Assembly (NCBI GenBank): GCA_963781195.1
Contig: CAWAEZ010000009.1
Span: 620,001-684,000 of the forward strand
Source of the DNA: JAJPKK01 sp963781195
Lineage (GTDB): Bacteria > Pseudomonadota > Alphaproteobacteria > Rhizobiales > Xanthobacteraceae
Direction of reading: 5' to 3'
DNA: 64,000 nt
Shown here: piece by piece, positions 45,922-54,654 of the stretch
Layout: each line of letters begins with the position of its first letter
Position numbering within the stretch: the stretch's first letter is position 1
Notes under the pieces: model-generated
Told to the model about the DNA's origin: nothing
Database searches by the model: none
Seen by the model: the letters and a program-made list of their open reading frames with translations, nothing else
Made by a program: the position numbers and the translations under genes

Positions 45922-46992
45922 ATGGCGGATCCGCGGATCAAGCATGCGGCGAACTGGCTCGCGCGCCTCACCGTCAACGGCGTCCCGCCCAGCGATTTTC
46001 ACGACGTGCTGGCCTCCCTCGAGCGGTGGGAGGACTGGTGCCGGGCGTGGTCGGCCCGCGCCAAGGTCCACGAGGACCTCGGCCTCGAGGCGCTGGACCA
46101 GAAGCATTTCGTCAGCGCCGGCGAGCACCTGAGCCGCGCCGCCGCGACCTATCATTTCGCCAAGTTTCTGTTCGTCGACGACATGACGCAGATGCGCGCG
46201 GCGCACCGCCGGGCGGTGGCTTGCCTCAACCTCGCGCTGCCGCATCTCGACCCGCCGGGCGAGCGCGTCGTGATCCCCTATGGGGGCAAGCACCTCGCCG
46301 GCACGCTGCGGCGGCCGCAAGGCATCGCCAGGCCGCCGCTGGTCCTGATGACCATGGGGCTCGATTCCACCAAGGAGGAGCTCATCACCTTCGAGGACAA
46401 CTTCCTGCGGCGCGGCATGGCGATCCTCGCCTTCGACGGACCGGGGCAGGGCGAAGCCGAGTACGACTTTCCGATCCGCGCCGACTACGAGGCGGTGACC
46501 TCCACCGTGATCGACTGGGTCGAGCGCGAGCACAAGGACATCGACGCCGGCCGCATCGGCATCTGGGGCATCAGCCTCGGCGGCTATTACGCGCCGCGCA
46601 GCGCCGCCTTCGAGAAACGGCTCAAGGCCTGCATCGCCAATTGCGGCCCGTGGGATTTCGGCGCGCTGTGGGACAGCCTGCCGGACCTGACGCGCCTCGC
46701 CTTCATCGCCCGCAGCCACAGCACGAGCGATGCGCAGGGGCGCGAGCGGGCCCACGCGCTGTCGCTCGCCGGCGTCGCCGACAAGATCGAATGTCCGCTG
46801 TTCGTCATCGCCGGCGGCCTCGACCGCCTGTGCCCGCCGGAGGATGCGCGCAAGCTCGCCGAGGGCGCGCGCGGGCCGGTCGAGCTCCTGGTCATCGAGG
46901 ACGGCAACCACGTCGCCCATAATCGCTTCTACAAGTACCGCGCGAAGTCCGCCGACTGGATGGCAAAGCAGCTCGGAGCTTCGGCGAATTGA
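45922..46992 (+). CDS. Alpha/beta hydrolase (2,6-dihydroxypseudooxynicotine hydrolase / FrsA-like)
   Basis: A 356-residue hydrolase. A helical N-terminal part (residues about 1-110) precedes the hydrolase core: LVLMTMGLDSTKEELITFEDNFLRRGMAILAFDGPGQGEAE, nucleophile GIWGISLGGYYAPR (Ser) and the terminal EDGNHVAHNR (His). This layout matches hydrolases of the DUF1100 / 2,6-dihydroxypseudooxynicotine hydrolase group, which cleave carbon-carbon bonds of ring-derived diketones, but other members are esterases. ATG 45922 follows GAGGAAAA. It opens a run of same-strand genes to 52639. Confidence 0.85.
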   Translation: MADPRIKHAANWLARLTVNGVPPSDFHDVLASLERWEDWCRAWSARAKVHEDLGLEALDQKHFVSAGEHLSRAAATYHFAKFLFVDDMTQMRAAHRRAVACLNLALPHLDPPGERVVIPYGGKHLAGTLRRPQGIARPPLVLMTMGLDSTKEELITFEDNFLRRGMAILAFDGPGQGEAEYDFPIRADYEAVTSTVIDWVEREHKDIDAGRIGIWGISLGGYYAPRSAAFEKRLKACIANCGPWDFGALWDSLPDLTRLAFIARSHSTSDAQGRERAHALSLAGVADKIECPLFVIAGGLDRLCPPEDARKLAEGARGPVELLVIEDGNHVAHNRFYKYRAKSADWMAKQLGASAN

Positions 46993-47003
46993 GGTCGGCG
47001 AAG

Positions 47004-47987
47004 ATGCGACGACGCGAACTCGTCACGGGCGCGGCCGCCGCGGCGTTGATGCCGCTCGCAGCGCCGTCCGCGCTCGCGCAGGAGCGCTATCCCTCGCGTC
47101 CGATCCGCCTGCTCGTGCCGTCGGTGCCGGGCGGCGTACATGACGTGATCGGCCGGCTGTGGGCGGAGCGGATCAAGCAGCCGCTCGGCACGGTGGTGAT
47201 CGACAATCGGGGCGGCGCCGGCGGCGCGATCGCGTCGGCCGACGAGGCCGCCGCTGCACCCGACGGCTACACCGTTCTGCTCGGCAGCACGACGACCCAT
47301 GTGCTGGTGCCGGCGACCATGGCGCGCCCGCCCTACGACCCGGTGAAGGACTTCGCGACGGCCGTGATCTTCGCCAACAGCTCCACCTCGGTCGTGATCA
47401 ATCCCGGGCTGCCGGTGGCGACGCTCCAGGCGCTGATCGCCTACGCCAAGGCAAATCCCGGCAAGCTGTCCTACGGCTCGGCCGGCAACGGCTCCGTCAC
47501 CAACCTTGCCGGCGAGATGTTCAAGCAACGTGCCGGCGGGCTCGACATCATTCACGTGCCCTACAAGGGCATCGGCCCCATCATCACCGACGTTCTCGGC
47601 GGGCAGTTGCCGATGCTGATTGCAAACGCCACCGCCCAGGTGCTCGATCTTCACCGCGCCGGCAGGCTCAAAGTCCTCTGCGTGAATGCGCCGGCGCGCC
47701 TCGCCTCCGCTCCCGACATTCCGACGGCGGCGGAGGCGGGACTGCCGGACATGGTGGCGCAGACGTTTTTCGGCATCTTCGCCCCGACGGGGACGCCGAA
47801 GCCGATCCTTTCGAAGCTCGACGACGACACTCAGAAGATCCTCGCCGACAAGGACTTTCAGAAACAGCTCACGAGCCTTGGTTTCGAGGCGATGCCGGGC
47901 ATCGGCACCGACGCCGCCGACCGCTTCCTCCGCGACGAGATCGCGCGCTGGCTCCCGATCATCCGCGCCGCAGCCAAGCCGCCGTGA
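47004..47987 (+). CDS. Bug family (TctC-like) tripartite tricarboxylate transporter substrate-binding protein, copy 1
   Basis: A 327-residue periplasmic receptor with a twin-arginine-like leader (MRRRELVTGAAAAALMPLAA, cleavage near ALAQ). The family core follows: YPSRPIRLLVPSVPGGVHDVIGRL, VVIDNRGGAGGAIASADEAAAAPDGYT, VPYKGIGPIITDVLGGQLPML and PDIPTAAEAGLPDM. These proteins bind small carboxylates, often aromatic acids, but no TctA/TctB membrane genes are here, as is common for orphan Bug proteins. The 92 bases before the next gene show nothing certain. Confidence 0.92.
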   Translation: MRRRELVTGAAAAALMPLAAPSALAQERYPSRPIRLLVPSVPGGVHDVIGRLWAERIKQPLGTVVIDNRGGAGGAIASADEAAAAPDGYTVLLGSTTTHVLVPATMARPPYDPVKDFATAVIFANSSTSVVINPGLPVATLQALIAYAKANPGKLSYGSAGNGSVTNLAGEMFKQRAGGLDIIHVPYKGIGPIITDVLGGQLPMLIANATAQVLDLHRAGRLKVLCVNAPARLASAPDIPTAAEAGLPDMVAQTFFGIFAPTGTPKPILSKLDDDTQKILADKDFQKQLTSLGFEAMPGIGTDAADRFLRDEIARWLPIIRAAAKPP

Positions 47988-48079
47988 TGCCGCTGATACC
48001 GCGCACCTTCGGCTGTCAATCTCGACAAAAGCTGATCTAATATCGCCCCCATCGTCAGGCTGTCACACGGAGTACAGGA

Positions 48080-48928
48080 ATGCCCGAAGCGTCCCAGGAT
48101 GTCGTCAAGGTCGAGAAATACAACGGCGTCACCACGGTGGTGATGAACCGGCCGCAGAAGCGCAACGCGATGAATCCTGCGCTTCACGAGGCGATGGACC
48201 GCATTCTCGCCGAGCTCGAGACCGACCCCGACACGAAAGTCGTCGTCATCCGCGGCGCCGGCGGCAATTTCTCCGCCGGCCAGGACCTCAAGGAGTTCTT
48301 CCGCGAGAACGAGGACGATGCGGCCGCGTTCAAGCGCACCGTCGAGCACGCCAACCGCTGGCGCTGGGAGCGGCTCTATAATTACGACAAGCCGACCGTC
48401 GCCATGATCGAAGGCTACTGCGTCGGCGGCGCCTTCATGCAGCTGCTCGCCACCGACTTCGCCGTCTGCGCCGACAACGCGACTTTTTCGCTCTCCGAAG
48501 TGAATTGGGGCATCCTGCCGGGCGCGCTGGTGAGCAAGGTGATGGTCGATTCGGTGCTGTATCGCCACGCGCTCTACTACGCCTGTCTCGGCGACCCGTT
48601 CGACGGCAAGGAAGCCGTGCGCATCGGCGTCTGCAACATCTCGGTGCCCCACGACAAGCTGGAGGCCGAAGTGCAGAAGCTGTGCGACAAGCTGATGGCG
48701 AAGAGCCCGGCGGTGCTGCGCGCCACCAAGCAGGCGATCCGCCACGTGCGGACCATGGATTTCGGGCAGGCCTACGACTACCTCAAGGAGAAGGGCCTCG
48801 CCATCAAGGCGGCCGATCCCGAGCAGTCCTACAAGACCGGGCTGTCCCAGTTCGTCGATCAGAAGAGCTACAAGCCGGTGTACGAGCCGTTCAAGCTCGG
48901 CACCATGCTGACCGACCAGCGTAAATGA
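48080..48928 (+). CDS. Enoyl-CoA hydratase/isomerase, p-hydroxycinnamoyl-CoA hydratase/lyase-like
   Basis: A 282-residue crotonase. The oxyanion segment is GGNFSAGQDLKEFFRE and the catalytic Glu140 is in ATFSLSEVNWGILPGALVSKVM. Order and wording (RWRWERLYNYDKPTVAMIEGYCVGGAF, the VNWGILPG loop, and the C-terminal LSQFVDQKSYKP) closely follow hydroxycinnamoyl/feruloyl-CoA hydratase-lyases, which hydrate the side chain and release acetyl-CoA plus an aldehyde. A general enoyl-CoA hydratase role cannot be excluded. The stop overlaps the CoA-transferase start (ATGA). Confidence 0.87.
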   Translation: MPEASQDVVKVEKYNGVTTVVMNRPQKRNAMNPALHEAMDRILAELETDPDTKVVVIRGAGGNFSAGQDLKEFFRENEDDAAAFKRTVEHANRWRWERLYNYDKPTVAMIEGYCVGGAFMQLLATDFAVCADNATFSLSEVNWGILPGALVSKVMVDSVLYRHALYYACLGDPFDGKEAVRIGVCNISVPHDKLEAEVQKLCDKLMAKSPAVLRATKQAIRHVRTMDFGQAYDYLKEKGLAIKAADPEQSYKTGLSQFVDQKSYKPVYEPFKLGTMLTDQRK

Positions 48929-50121
48929 CTTCGCCGCAAGTGATGTCGCCGCAAGTGATGTCGCCGCTTTCGGGCATCAAGGTCGTCGAGCTGACGACCA
49001 TGATCACCGGGCCGTTGGCCGGCATGATGCTGGCCGACCTCGGGGCCGAGGTCGTGAAGATCGAGAACCCGGAGGGCGGCGACACCTTCCGCAGCTTCCG
49101 CGGCGGCCTCTACAGCCCGCACTTTTGCGCCTACAACCGCAACAAGCGCAGCCTCGCGGTCGACCTGCGTTCCGACCTCGGCCGCCGTGCGTTCGAGGCT
49201 CTCCTCGCGCGCAGCGACGTGCTGCTGTGCAACTTCCGTCCCGGCGTGCTCGACCGGCTCGGCTATGCGGACGACCGCCTGCCGGAGATGAATCCACGTC
49301 TCGTCCGCTGCTACATCACCGGGTTCGGAGCGGATGGGCCGTATGCCGAGCGGCCGGCCTATGACGCGGTGTCTCAGGCGCTCGCCGGCATGTCGAGCCT
49401 GTTCGTGACGCCGGAGGATCCGCGCATCACCGGCCCGACCATCGGCGACAACGTCACCGGCTATCACGCCTGCTACGGCATCATGGCAGCGCTGTTCGAG
49501 CGGGAGCGCACTGGCGCCGCGCGTCGGGTCGACGTCAACATGCTGGAATCGACCATCGCCTTCATGCCGGACCCGTTCGGCTACTACACCCAGATGAACC
49601 TCGTCTCCGATCCCTATCTGCGCCCGCACACTTCGCAGTCCTATGCGTTCCGTTGCGCCGACGGCAAGCTGATCACGATCCACCTGTCCTCCCAGGCCAA
49701 GTTCTGGGAGGAGTTCGTCGCGACCATCGGCCGGCCCGACATGCTGTCGCACCCGGCGATGCAGACGCGGGTGCAGCGGATCGACAATTTCGACGTCGTC
49801 CACGCGATGGCGGCGGAGGAGTTCATCAAGCATCCGCGCAAGCACTGGCTCGAGGCCTTCGCCAGGGTCGATGTGCCGTTCGCCGCGATCCATGACGTCC
49901 CCGAGGTGTTCGACGACCCGCAGGTGCGTCACCTCGAGACCTTCGTCACGCTCGACCATCGCGAGATGGGCGCGCTGACGGCGATCCGCCGGCCGGTGCG
50001 GTTCGACGGCGGCCGCGACGACCAGCCCACGGTCGCGCCGCCGACGCTCGGCGAGCACACCGCCGAAATCCTTCACGAGCTCGGCCTGAGCGAGAGCAAC
50101 ACGGTGGCGTCGCCGCCGTGA
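48925..50121 (+). CDS. CaiB/BaiF family (class III) CoA-transferase
   Basis: A 398-residue CoA-transferase moving CoA between carboxylates. KVVELTTMITGPLAGMMLADLGAEVVKIENPEGGD is the family's opening, CNFRPGVLDRLGY and ITGFGADGPYAERPAYDAVSQALAGM follow. At the catalytic Asp position the sequence is RRVDVNMLEST, that is Glu208 by my alignment. The N-terminus repeats SPQVM twice from a 15-base tandem repeat, so the true start may be one of the later Met codons. It is coupled to the hydratase/lyase gene by overlap and probably activates the same substrate series. Confidence 0.92.
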   Translation: MTSPQVMSPQVMSPLSGIKVVELTTMITGPLAGMMLADLGAEVVKIENPEGGDTFRSFRGGLYSPHFCAYNRNKRSLAVDLRSDLGRRAFEALLARSDVLLCNFRPGVLDRLGYADDRLPEMNPRLVRCYITGFGADGPYAERPAYDAVSQALAGMSSLFVTPEDPRITGPTIGDNVTGYHACYGIMAALFERERTGAARRVDVNMLESTIAFMPDPFGYYTQMNLVSDPYLRPHTSQSYAFRCADGKLITIHLSSQAKFWEEFVATIGRPDMLSHPAMQTRVQRIDNFDVVHAMAAEEFIKHPRKHWLEAFARVDVPFAAIHDVPEVFDDPQVRHLETFVTLDHREMGALTAIRRPVRFDGGRDDQPTVAPPTLGEHTAEILHELGLSESNTVASPP

Positions 50122-50164
50122 TCGGCTGCCTTCGCGCAAAGGCCCTTATCCCACAGGTGCGGAC

Positions 50165-50824
50165 ATGTTCTACGAGCCGGCGAAAAAGAACCACGGACTT
50201 GAGCTCACGCCCTACAAGAGCTGCATCGTGCCGCGGCCGATCGGCTGGATATCGACCGTCTCCCCGGCCGGGCGCGTCAACCTCGCGCCGTACAGCCAGT
50301 TCAACAATCTCGGCTACGAGCCGGGCTACCTGATGTTCTCGGCGGGCGGGCAGCATCCCGACGGACACCGCAAGGATTCCGTGATCAATGCCGAGGCGAC
50401 CGGGGCCTTCGTCTACAACATGGCGACCTATGCTCTGCGCGAGGCGGTCAACCGCACCGCCCAGATCATCGATTCCTCGATCGACGAAATGCGCGAGGCC
50501 GGCCTGACCGCCGTGCCGTCGCGCCTCGTCCAGCCGCCGCGCGTCGCCGAGTGTCCGATCAACATCGAGTGCACCTACTACACGACGCTGGTGCTGCCGG
50601 GCGACACCATCCGCACCACCCATTATGTCGTGGTCGGCAAGGTGGTCGGCGTCCACATCAAGGACGAGTTCCTCACCGCCGACGGCAAGGTCGATGTGGT
50701 CAAAATCCGGCCGCTGGCCCGCCTCGGTTATCTCGACTACACCTCGGTCGAATCGACCTTCACCCTCGACGTCGAGGAGGGCGTGCGCGACTTCATGACC
50801 CTCGGCATGAGCGGAGGACGGTGA
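50165..50824 (+). CDS. Flavin reductase family protein (FMN-binding split barrel)
   Basis: A 219-residue flavin-binding protein. PYKSCIVPRPIGWISTVSPAGRVNLAPYSQFNNLGYEPGYLMFS is the typical FMN-binding start, with VINAEATGAFVYNMATY and ECPINIECTYYTT later. Members reduce flavin for partner oxygenases or act as flavoproteins in their own right. The stop shares a base with the next start (TGATG). No two-component oxygenase lies next to it. Confidence 0.88.
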   Translation: MFYEPAKKNHGLELTPYKSCIVPRPIGWISTVSPAGRVNLAPYSQFNNLGYEPGYLMFSAGGQHPDGHRKDSVINAEATGAFVYNMATYALREAVNRTAQIIDSSIDEMREAGLTAVPSRLVQPPRVAECPINIECTYYTTLVLPGDTIRTTHYVVVGKVVGVHIKDEFLTADGKVDVVKIRPLARLGYLDYTSVESTFTLDVEEGVRDFMTLGMSGGR

Positions 50825-51807
50825 TGTTCGGGCGCCGGCTCGTGATCGATCGCCGCGCGGCGCTCGCCGGCGGTGCCGCCGTGCTCGCCGCAGGCCGCCC
50901 GGCACTGGCGGAGCGCTATCCGTCCCGCCCGGTCACCCTCGTCGTGCCGTTCACGGCGGGCGCCGTGACCGACGCCACCGCGCGGCTCCTCGCCGACCAT
51001 CTCGCGAGCGCGTTCGGGCAGGCCTTCGTGGTGGAGAACCGCGGCGGCGGCGGCGGCATTCCCGGCGCGGTCACGGTGGCGCGCGCCCCGCCCGACGGCG
51101 CGACGCTGGTGCTCGCGACCAATACCACCCATTCCGCGGTCCAGGCGCTCTACAAGTCGGTCCCCTACGATCCGATCCGCGATTTCACGCCGGTGGCACG
51201 GCTCGGCGGCTATGTGACGCTGATCGTCGTGCATCCCGACTTGCCGGTCCGCACCATCGGCGAGCTCGTGGCCTATGCCCGGGCCAATCCCGGAAAGCTC
51301 GAATACGGCCACGGCAATTCCGGCGCGCAGATCACCGGCGAGCGCTTCAAGTCGAGCAACGGCCTCGACATCATCAGGGTCGCGTACCGCAGCAATCCCC
51401 AGGCGATGACCGATCTGATCGCGGGCCACATCCGGATGGCGGCGACCGATCTCAACACCGCCATGCCGCACATCCGCTCCGGCCGCATCCGGCCGCTGGC
51501 GGTGGCGACCGGGCAGCGCGTCGCCTCCGTTGCGGAGGTGCCGACGCTCGATGAGACGGTGATCCCCGGTTTCGACATGCTGTCGTGGTTCGGCATATCC
51601 GGTCCCGCCGGAATGTCGCGCGACGTCGTCGATATCCTCGCCCGGGAGCTCCGCACCTTCATCGCCCGGCCCGACATTCAGGACAAGCTCGCCGCCATGG
51701 GCGCGCAGATCATCTGGACCGGTCCCGAGGAGATGCCGCAATTCATGGCGACCGAGCTGGTCCGCTGGACCCGCATGGTCCGGGAGGCCGGCATCGAGCC
51801 GGAATGA
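50824..51807 (+). CDS. Bug family (TctC-like) substrate-binding protein, copy 2
   Basis: A 327-residue periplasmic receptor with an Arg-rich leader (RRLVIDRRAALAGGAAVLAAG) and the core YPSRPVTLVVPFTAGAVTDATARLLADHL, VVENRGGGGGIPGAVTVARAPPDGATL and IIRVAYRSNPQAMTDLIAGHIRMAATD. It is clearly different from copy 1 and so probably binds another ligand. Again there are no membrane partners. The start ATG overlaps the flavin reductase stop. Confidence 0.92.
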   Translation: MFGRRLVIDRRAALAGGAAVLAAGRPALAERYPSRPVTLVVPFTAGAVTDATARLLADHLASAFGQAFVVENRGGGGGIPGAVTVARAPPDGATLVLATNTTHSAVQALYKSVPYDPIRDFTPVARLGGYVTLIVVHPDLPVRTIGELVAYARANPGKLEYGHGNSGAQITGERFKSSNGLDIIRVAYRSNPQAMTDLIAGHIRMAATDLNTAMPHIRSGRIRPLAVATGQRVASVAEVPTLDETVIPGFDMLSWFGISGPAGMSRDVVDILARELRTFIARPDIQDKLAAMGAQIIWTGPEEMPQFMATELVRWTRMVREAGIEPE

Positions 51808-51847
51808 AGCCAGCGCGCGGCCGTAACGGGCGCGCAAGGGAGAACCT

Positions 51848-52639
51848 ATGCGTCAGGACAAACCGCTCCGCTCCGAGATGGGCTGGAGCACCCGCGACCG
51901 CATCACCGTGCGCGGCTTCGACCTCACCACGGACCTGCTCGGCAAGATCGACCTCGGCGGCATGGCGTGGCTCGAGATCACCGGGCGGCTGCCCGAGCCG
52001 CGCGAGGCCGAGGTGTTCAACGCGCTGCTGGTCACGCTGGTCGAGCACGGCATGACGCCGCAGGCGATCTCGACGCGGCTCATCAGCATCTGCGCGCCCG
52101 AGGCGATGCAGGCGGCGGTGGCCGCCGGCCTGCTCGGCGTCGGCAGCGTGTTCGCCGGCGGTTCGGAGGAGACGGCGCGGGTGCTGCAGGGCGCGCTCGC
52201 CGGCCAGCCCGCCGACGCCGATCTCGCCGCGATCGCCGCCGCCGTGGTCGAGGACTATGCGGCCCGCAAGGTCCCGGTGCCCGGCATCGGCCATCCGGTG
52301 CACAAGCCGATCGATCCGCGCACGCCCGTGCTGTTCGCCATCGCGGAGAAGAACGGCTTTCGCGGCCGCTACGTGGCGCTGCTGGAGGCGATCTGCGCCA
52401 CCGCGGAGCGCCGGCTGGGCCGCAGCCTGCCGATCAACGCCACCGGCGCGATCGGCGCGATCCTCTCCGAGCTCGGCTTTCCCTGGCGCATCTGCCGCGG
52501 CGTCGCCATCATCGGACGTGCCGTCGGTCTCGTCGGCCACGTCGCCGAGGAAATGCGCAACCCGCTCGGCCACGAGATCTACCAGCGCATCGAGCACGAG
52601 GTGGCGCAGAACGCCGCGACGGCCCAGGTCGAGACGTGA
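51848..52639 (+). CDS. Citryl-CoA lyase-like protein (citrate synthase superfamily)
   Basis: A 263-residue protein with the citrate synthase C-terminal fold. VPGIGHPVHKPIDPRTPVLF holds the catalytic His, and LSELGFPWRICRGVAIIGRAVGLVGHVAEEMRNPLG the following conserved region. The length equals the citryl-CoA lyase part of ATP-citrate lyase, so it could cleave a citryl-CoA-like thioester or an analogue in a side-chain pathway. ATG 51848 follows AAGGGAG. Its last 135 bases and the downstream flank are repeated in tandem after the gene. Confidence 0.86.
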   Translation: MRQDKPLRSEMGWSTRDRITVRGFDLTTDLLGKIDLGGMAWLEITGRLPEPREAEVFNALLVTLVEHGMTPQAISTRLISICAPEAMQAAVAAGLLGVGSVFAGGSEETARVLQGALAGQPADADLAAIAAAVVEDYAARKVPVPGIGHPVHKPIDPRTPVLFAIAEKNGFRGRYVALLEAICATAERRLGRSLPINATGAIGAILSELGFPWRICRGVAIIGRAVGLVGHVAEEMRNPLGHEIYQRIEHEVAQNAATAQVET

Positions 52640-52868
52640 AGAACCGCACCGGGTCGAAGGCGAAAAGCGGTGTTTGACGCCGACCTCGTTCGCGAACACG
52701 TGTTTGTTTGGACCTTATCCACGCATCTTTTCGGACCTCATCCTGGTAAGGGGGATGCGAAGTAAACGGCGCGGGTGCCACCCCCGCGGACGTCATCGCC
52801 GGGCTTGTCCCGGCGACCCCGATCATTGGGCACCGCCGCATCTCGCGGTGAAGCGCCGTGCCTCATTA
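52505..52868 (+). repeat. Tandem repeat copy A: 3' end of the citryl-CoA lyase-like gene plus flank
   Basis: This is the parental unit. It includes the last 135 coding bases (from GCCATCATCGGACGTGCC), the stop at 52637-52639, and a flank with CGGGTCGAAGGCGAAAAGCGG, TTTTCGGACCTCATCC and the stem CGCCGGG-CTTGT-CCCGGCG (52797-52815), ending at CCTCATTA. Confidence 0.9.
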
Positions 52869-53170
52869 CGCCGCGACGGCCCAGGTCGAAACGTGAAGAG
52901 CCGCACCGGGTCGAAGGCGAAAAGCGGTGTTTGACGCCGACCTCGTTCGCGAACACGCGTTTGTTTGGACCTCATCCTCGCGTCTCTTCGGACCTCATCC
53001 TTGCAAGGGGATGCGAAGTAAACGGTGCGGCTGCCACACCCGCGGACGTCATCGCCGGGCTTGTCCCGGCGACCCCGATCATTGGGCACCGCCGCATCTC
53101 GCGATGAAGCGCCGTGCCTCATTATCGGGATGGCCGGGACAAGCCCGGCCATGACCGTGTGGGATTGGGC
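52869..53170 (+). repeat. Tandem repeat copy B
   Basis: It begins with the last 25 coding bases of the gene (CGCCGCGACGGCCCAGGTCG, then the copied stop at 52894-52896), then the same flank, with the stem at 53053-53071. It extends 50 bases further than copy A, with a second stem GGCCGGG-ACAAG-CCCGGCC (53132-53150). The stop codons of A and B are 257 bases apart. No gene is encoded. Confidence 0.9.
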
Positions 53171-53171
53171 C

Positions 53172-53570
53172 CGCCATCATCGGACGTGCCGTCGGCCACG
53201 TCGCCGAGGAAATGCGCAACCCGCTCGGCCACGAGATCTACCAGCGCATCGAACACGAGGTGGCGCAGAACGCCGCGACGGCTCAGGTCGAGACGTGAAG
53301 AGCCGCACCGGGTCGAAGGCGAAAAGCGGTGCTTGACGCCGACCTCGTTCGCGAACACACGTCTGTTTGGACCTCATCCTCGCATCTTTTCGGACCTCAT
53401 CCTTGTAAGGGGGATGCGAAGTAAACGGCGCGGCTGCCACACCCGCGGACGTCATCGCCGGGCTTGTCCCGGCGACCCCGATCATTGGGCACCGCCGCAT
53501 CTCGCGGTGAAGCGCCGTGCCTCATTATCGGGGTGGCCGGGACAAGCCCGGCCATGACCGTGTGGGATTG
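53172..53570 (+). repeat. Tandem repeat copy C
   Basis: It begins with a longer piece of the gene end (GCCATCATCGGACGTGCCGTC) lacking a few bases near the start, then the copied stop at 53296-53298 and the full flank with both stems (53456-53474 and 53535-53553). Its stop lies 402 bases after that of copy B. Beyond it, to 53721, there is no gene. Confidence 0.9.
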
Positions 53571-53623
53571 GATCTCACTCCGAGGAGCGTGCGAAGGATG
53601 AGCCACGCGCGCTGCGGCCCGTG

Positions 53624-53670
53624 ACCATCCTTCGAGACGCCGTGCTGCGCACGGCTCCTCGGGATGAGGT
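53624..53670. repeat. Dispersed palindromic repeat of Rhizobiales type
   Basis: Nested arms ACCATCC...GGATGAGGT enclose GCCGTG-CTGCG-CACGGC. An imperfect partial copy reads CGAGGAGCGTGCGAAGGATG at 53581. Sequences of this design are widespread between genes in Bradyrhizobium relatives. Confidence 0.65.
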
Positions 53671-53721
53671 CCGTTGCGGGGACATTGAGGCGTTGAACGC
53701 CCGTCTCCAGGTTCGTCCGCC

Positions 53722-54654
53722 CTATGCGGCTCGCCAAAGCAGCGCCGTGGCGTCCTCGACGAAGGCCCAGCATCCGGTGCCGAGCGCGGGCGGGAACGGC
53801 GCGACGATGCAGCCGCCGCTCCGCGCGAAGGCGATGCCGCCGGCCTGCAGGCAGGCCGCGACGTCGCCGAGCGCACGCACCGCGACGCCATAGGCGCAGA
53901 TGAACGGCAGTGCCGGGATTTCGAGCCCGGGCAGCAGGCGGTCGAGCATGGTCGACGAGACGAGCTGGACGCGGCCGCGGTCGAGCGTGAGGCTCTGGCC
54001 GTAGCGGTCGAAGGCCGCGGGCCGGCCGAGGAACCGCTGGAACCGCGCCGCCGCCTCCCCGACGTCGGGCTCGACGATGACGACGTCGAGCAGCCCGGTG
54101 GCGCCGTTGGGATGCGCCAGCCAGCGCGGCTGCCAGACCGCGTGCTCGGTGTGGTGGGTCAGCGCCTGGATACGGCCCTCCGGCATCTCGCCCGGCGCCA
54201 CCCGCACCACCGAGAAGGCGGCGACGCCGTTGCCGTCGGGGGTTTCCACCGGGCGCTGCATGTCGGCGACGGGCTGCAGGCGGAATTCGGCCTCCGCAAG
54301 CCGCGCATGCGTCGCGCCCGCGTCCGCCACCGCAAAGGCGACGAGGTGCAGCCCGCGGTAGCGCGCCATCGCCGTCTCGAACTGCCGGGAGAGCGGGGTG
54401 TCCGCGGTCTTGAACAAGAACTCGATATAGCCGCGATCGAGCATCGCGGTGACGTTGCCGGTCCCGGTCGGCTGCGGCGCGCCGCCGTCCGGCCCGGGAT
54501 GCACCTGCACCGAGGTCGGCGTCGGCGCGAAACCCGCCTGGGCGAGCGCGCGCGCAGCGCTTTCGGCGTCGGCGACGAAATGCGCGACGTGGTCGAGGAA
54601 TATCTCGGCGCCGGCCGGCAGGCGGCGATCGCTCGCGGGGGCCGGGTTCGTCAT
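53722..54654 (-). CDS. VOC family protein (glyoxalase-like)
   Basis: A 310-residue protein with two tandem vicinal-oxygen-chelate modules. The first starts FLDHVAHFVADAESAARALAQAGFAPTP and includes RGYIEFLFK; the second has HPNGATGLLDVVIVEPDVGEAAARFQRFLG. Such folds bind a metal and act in dioxygenases, lyases or isomerases; the exact activity is not visible. The start overlaps the stop of the acyl-CoA ligase gene by four bases, so it works with that ligase. Confidence 0.85.
   Translation of the reverse strand: MTNPAPASDRRLPAGAEIFLDHVAHFVADAESAARALAQAGFAPTPTSVQVHPGPDGGAPQPTGTGNVTAMLDRGYIEFLFKTADTPLSRQFETAMARYRGLHLVAFAVADAGATHARLAEAEFRLQPVADMQRPVETPDGNGVAAFSVVRVAPGEMPEGRIQALTHHTEHAVWQPRWLAHPNGATGLLDVVIVEPDVGEAAARFQRFLGRPAAFDRYGQSLTLDRGRVQLVSSTMLDRLLPGLEIPALPFICAYGVAVRALGDVAACLQAGGIAFARSGGCIVAPFPPALGTGCWAFVEDATALLWRAA

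Noticed and set aside
52640..53336. Short open frames across the tandem repeats, such as the one at 53025
   Set aside because: They share identical peptides because of the repeats, have no start signals and resemble no family.
52505..53570. CRISPR-like array
   Set aside because: Only three units of unequal length that contain coding sequence, with no short repeats and no distinct spacers, and no cas genes.
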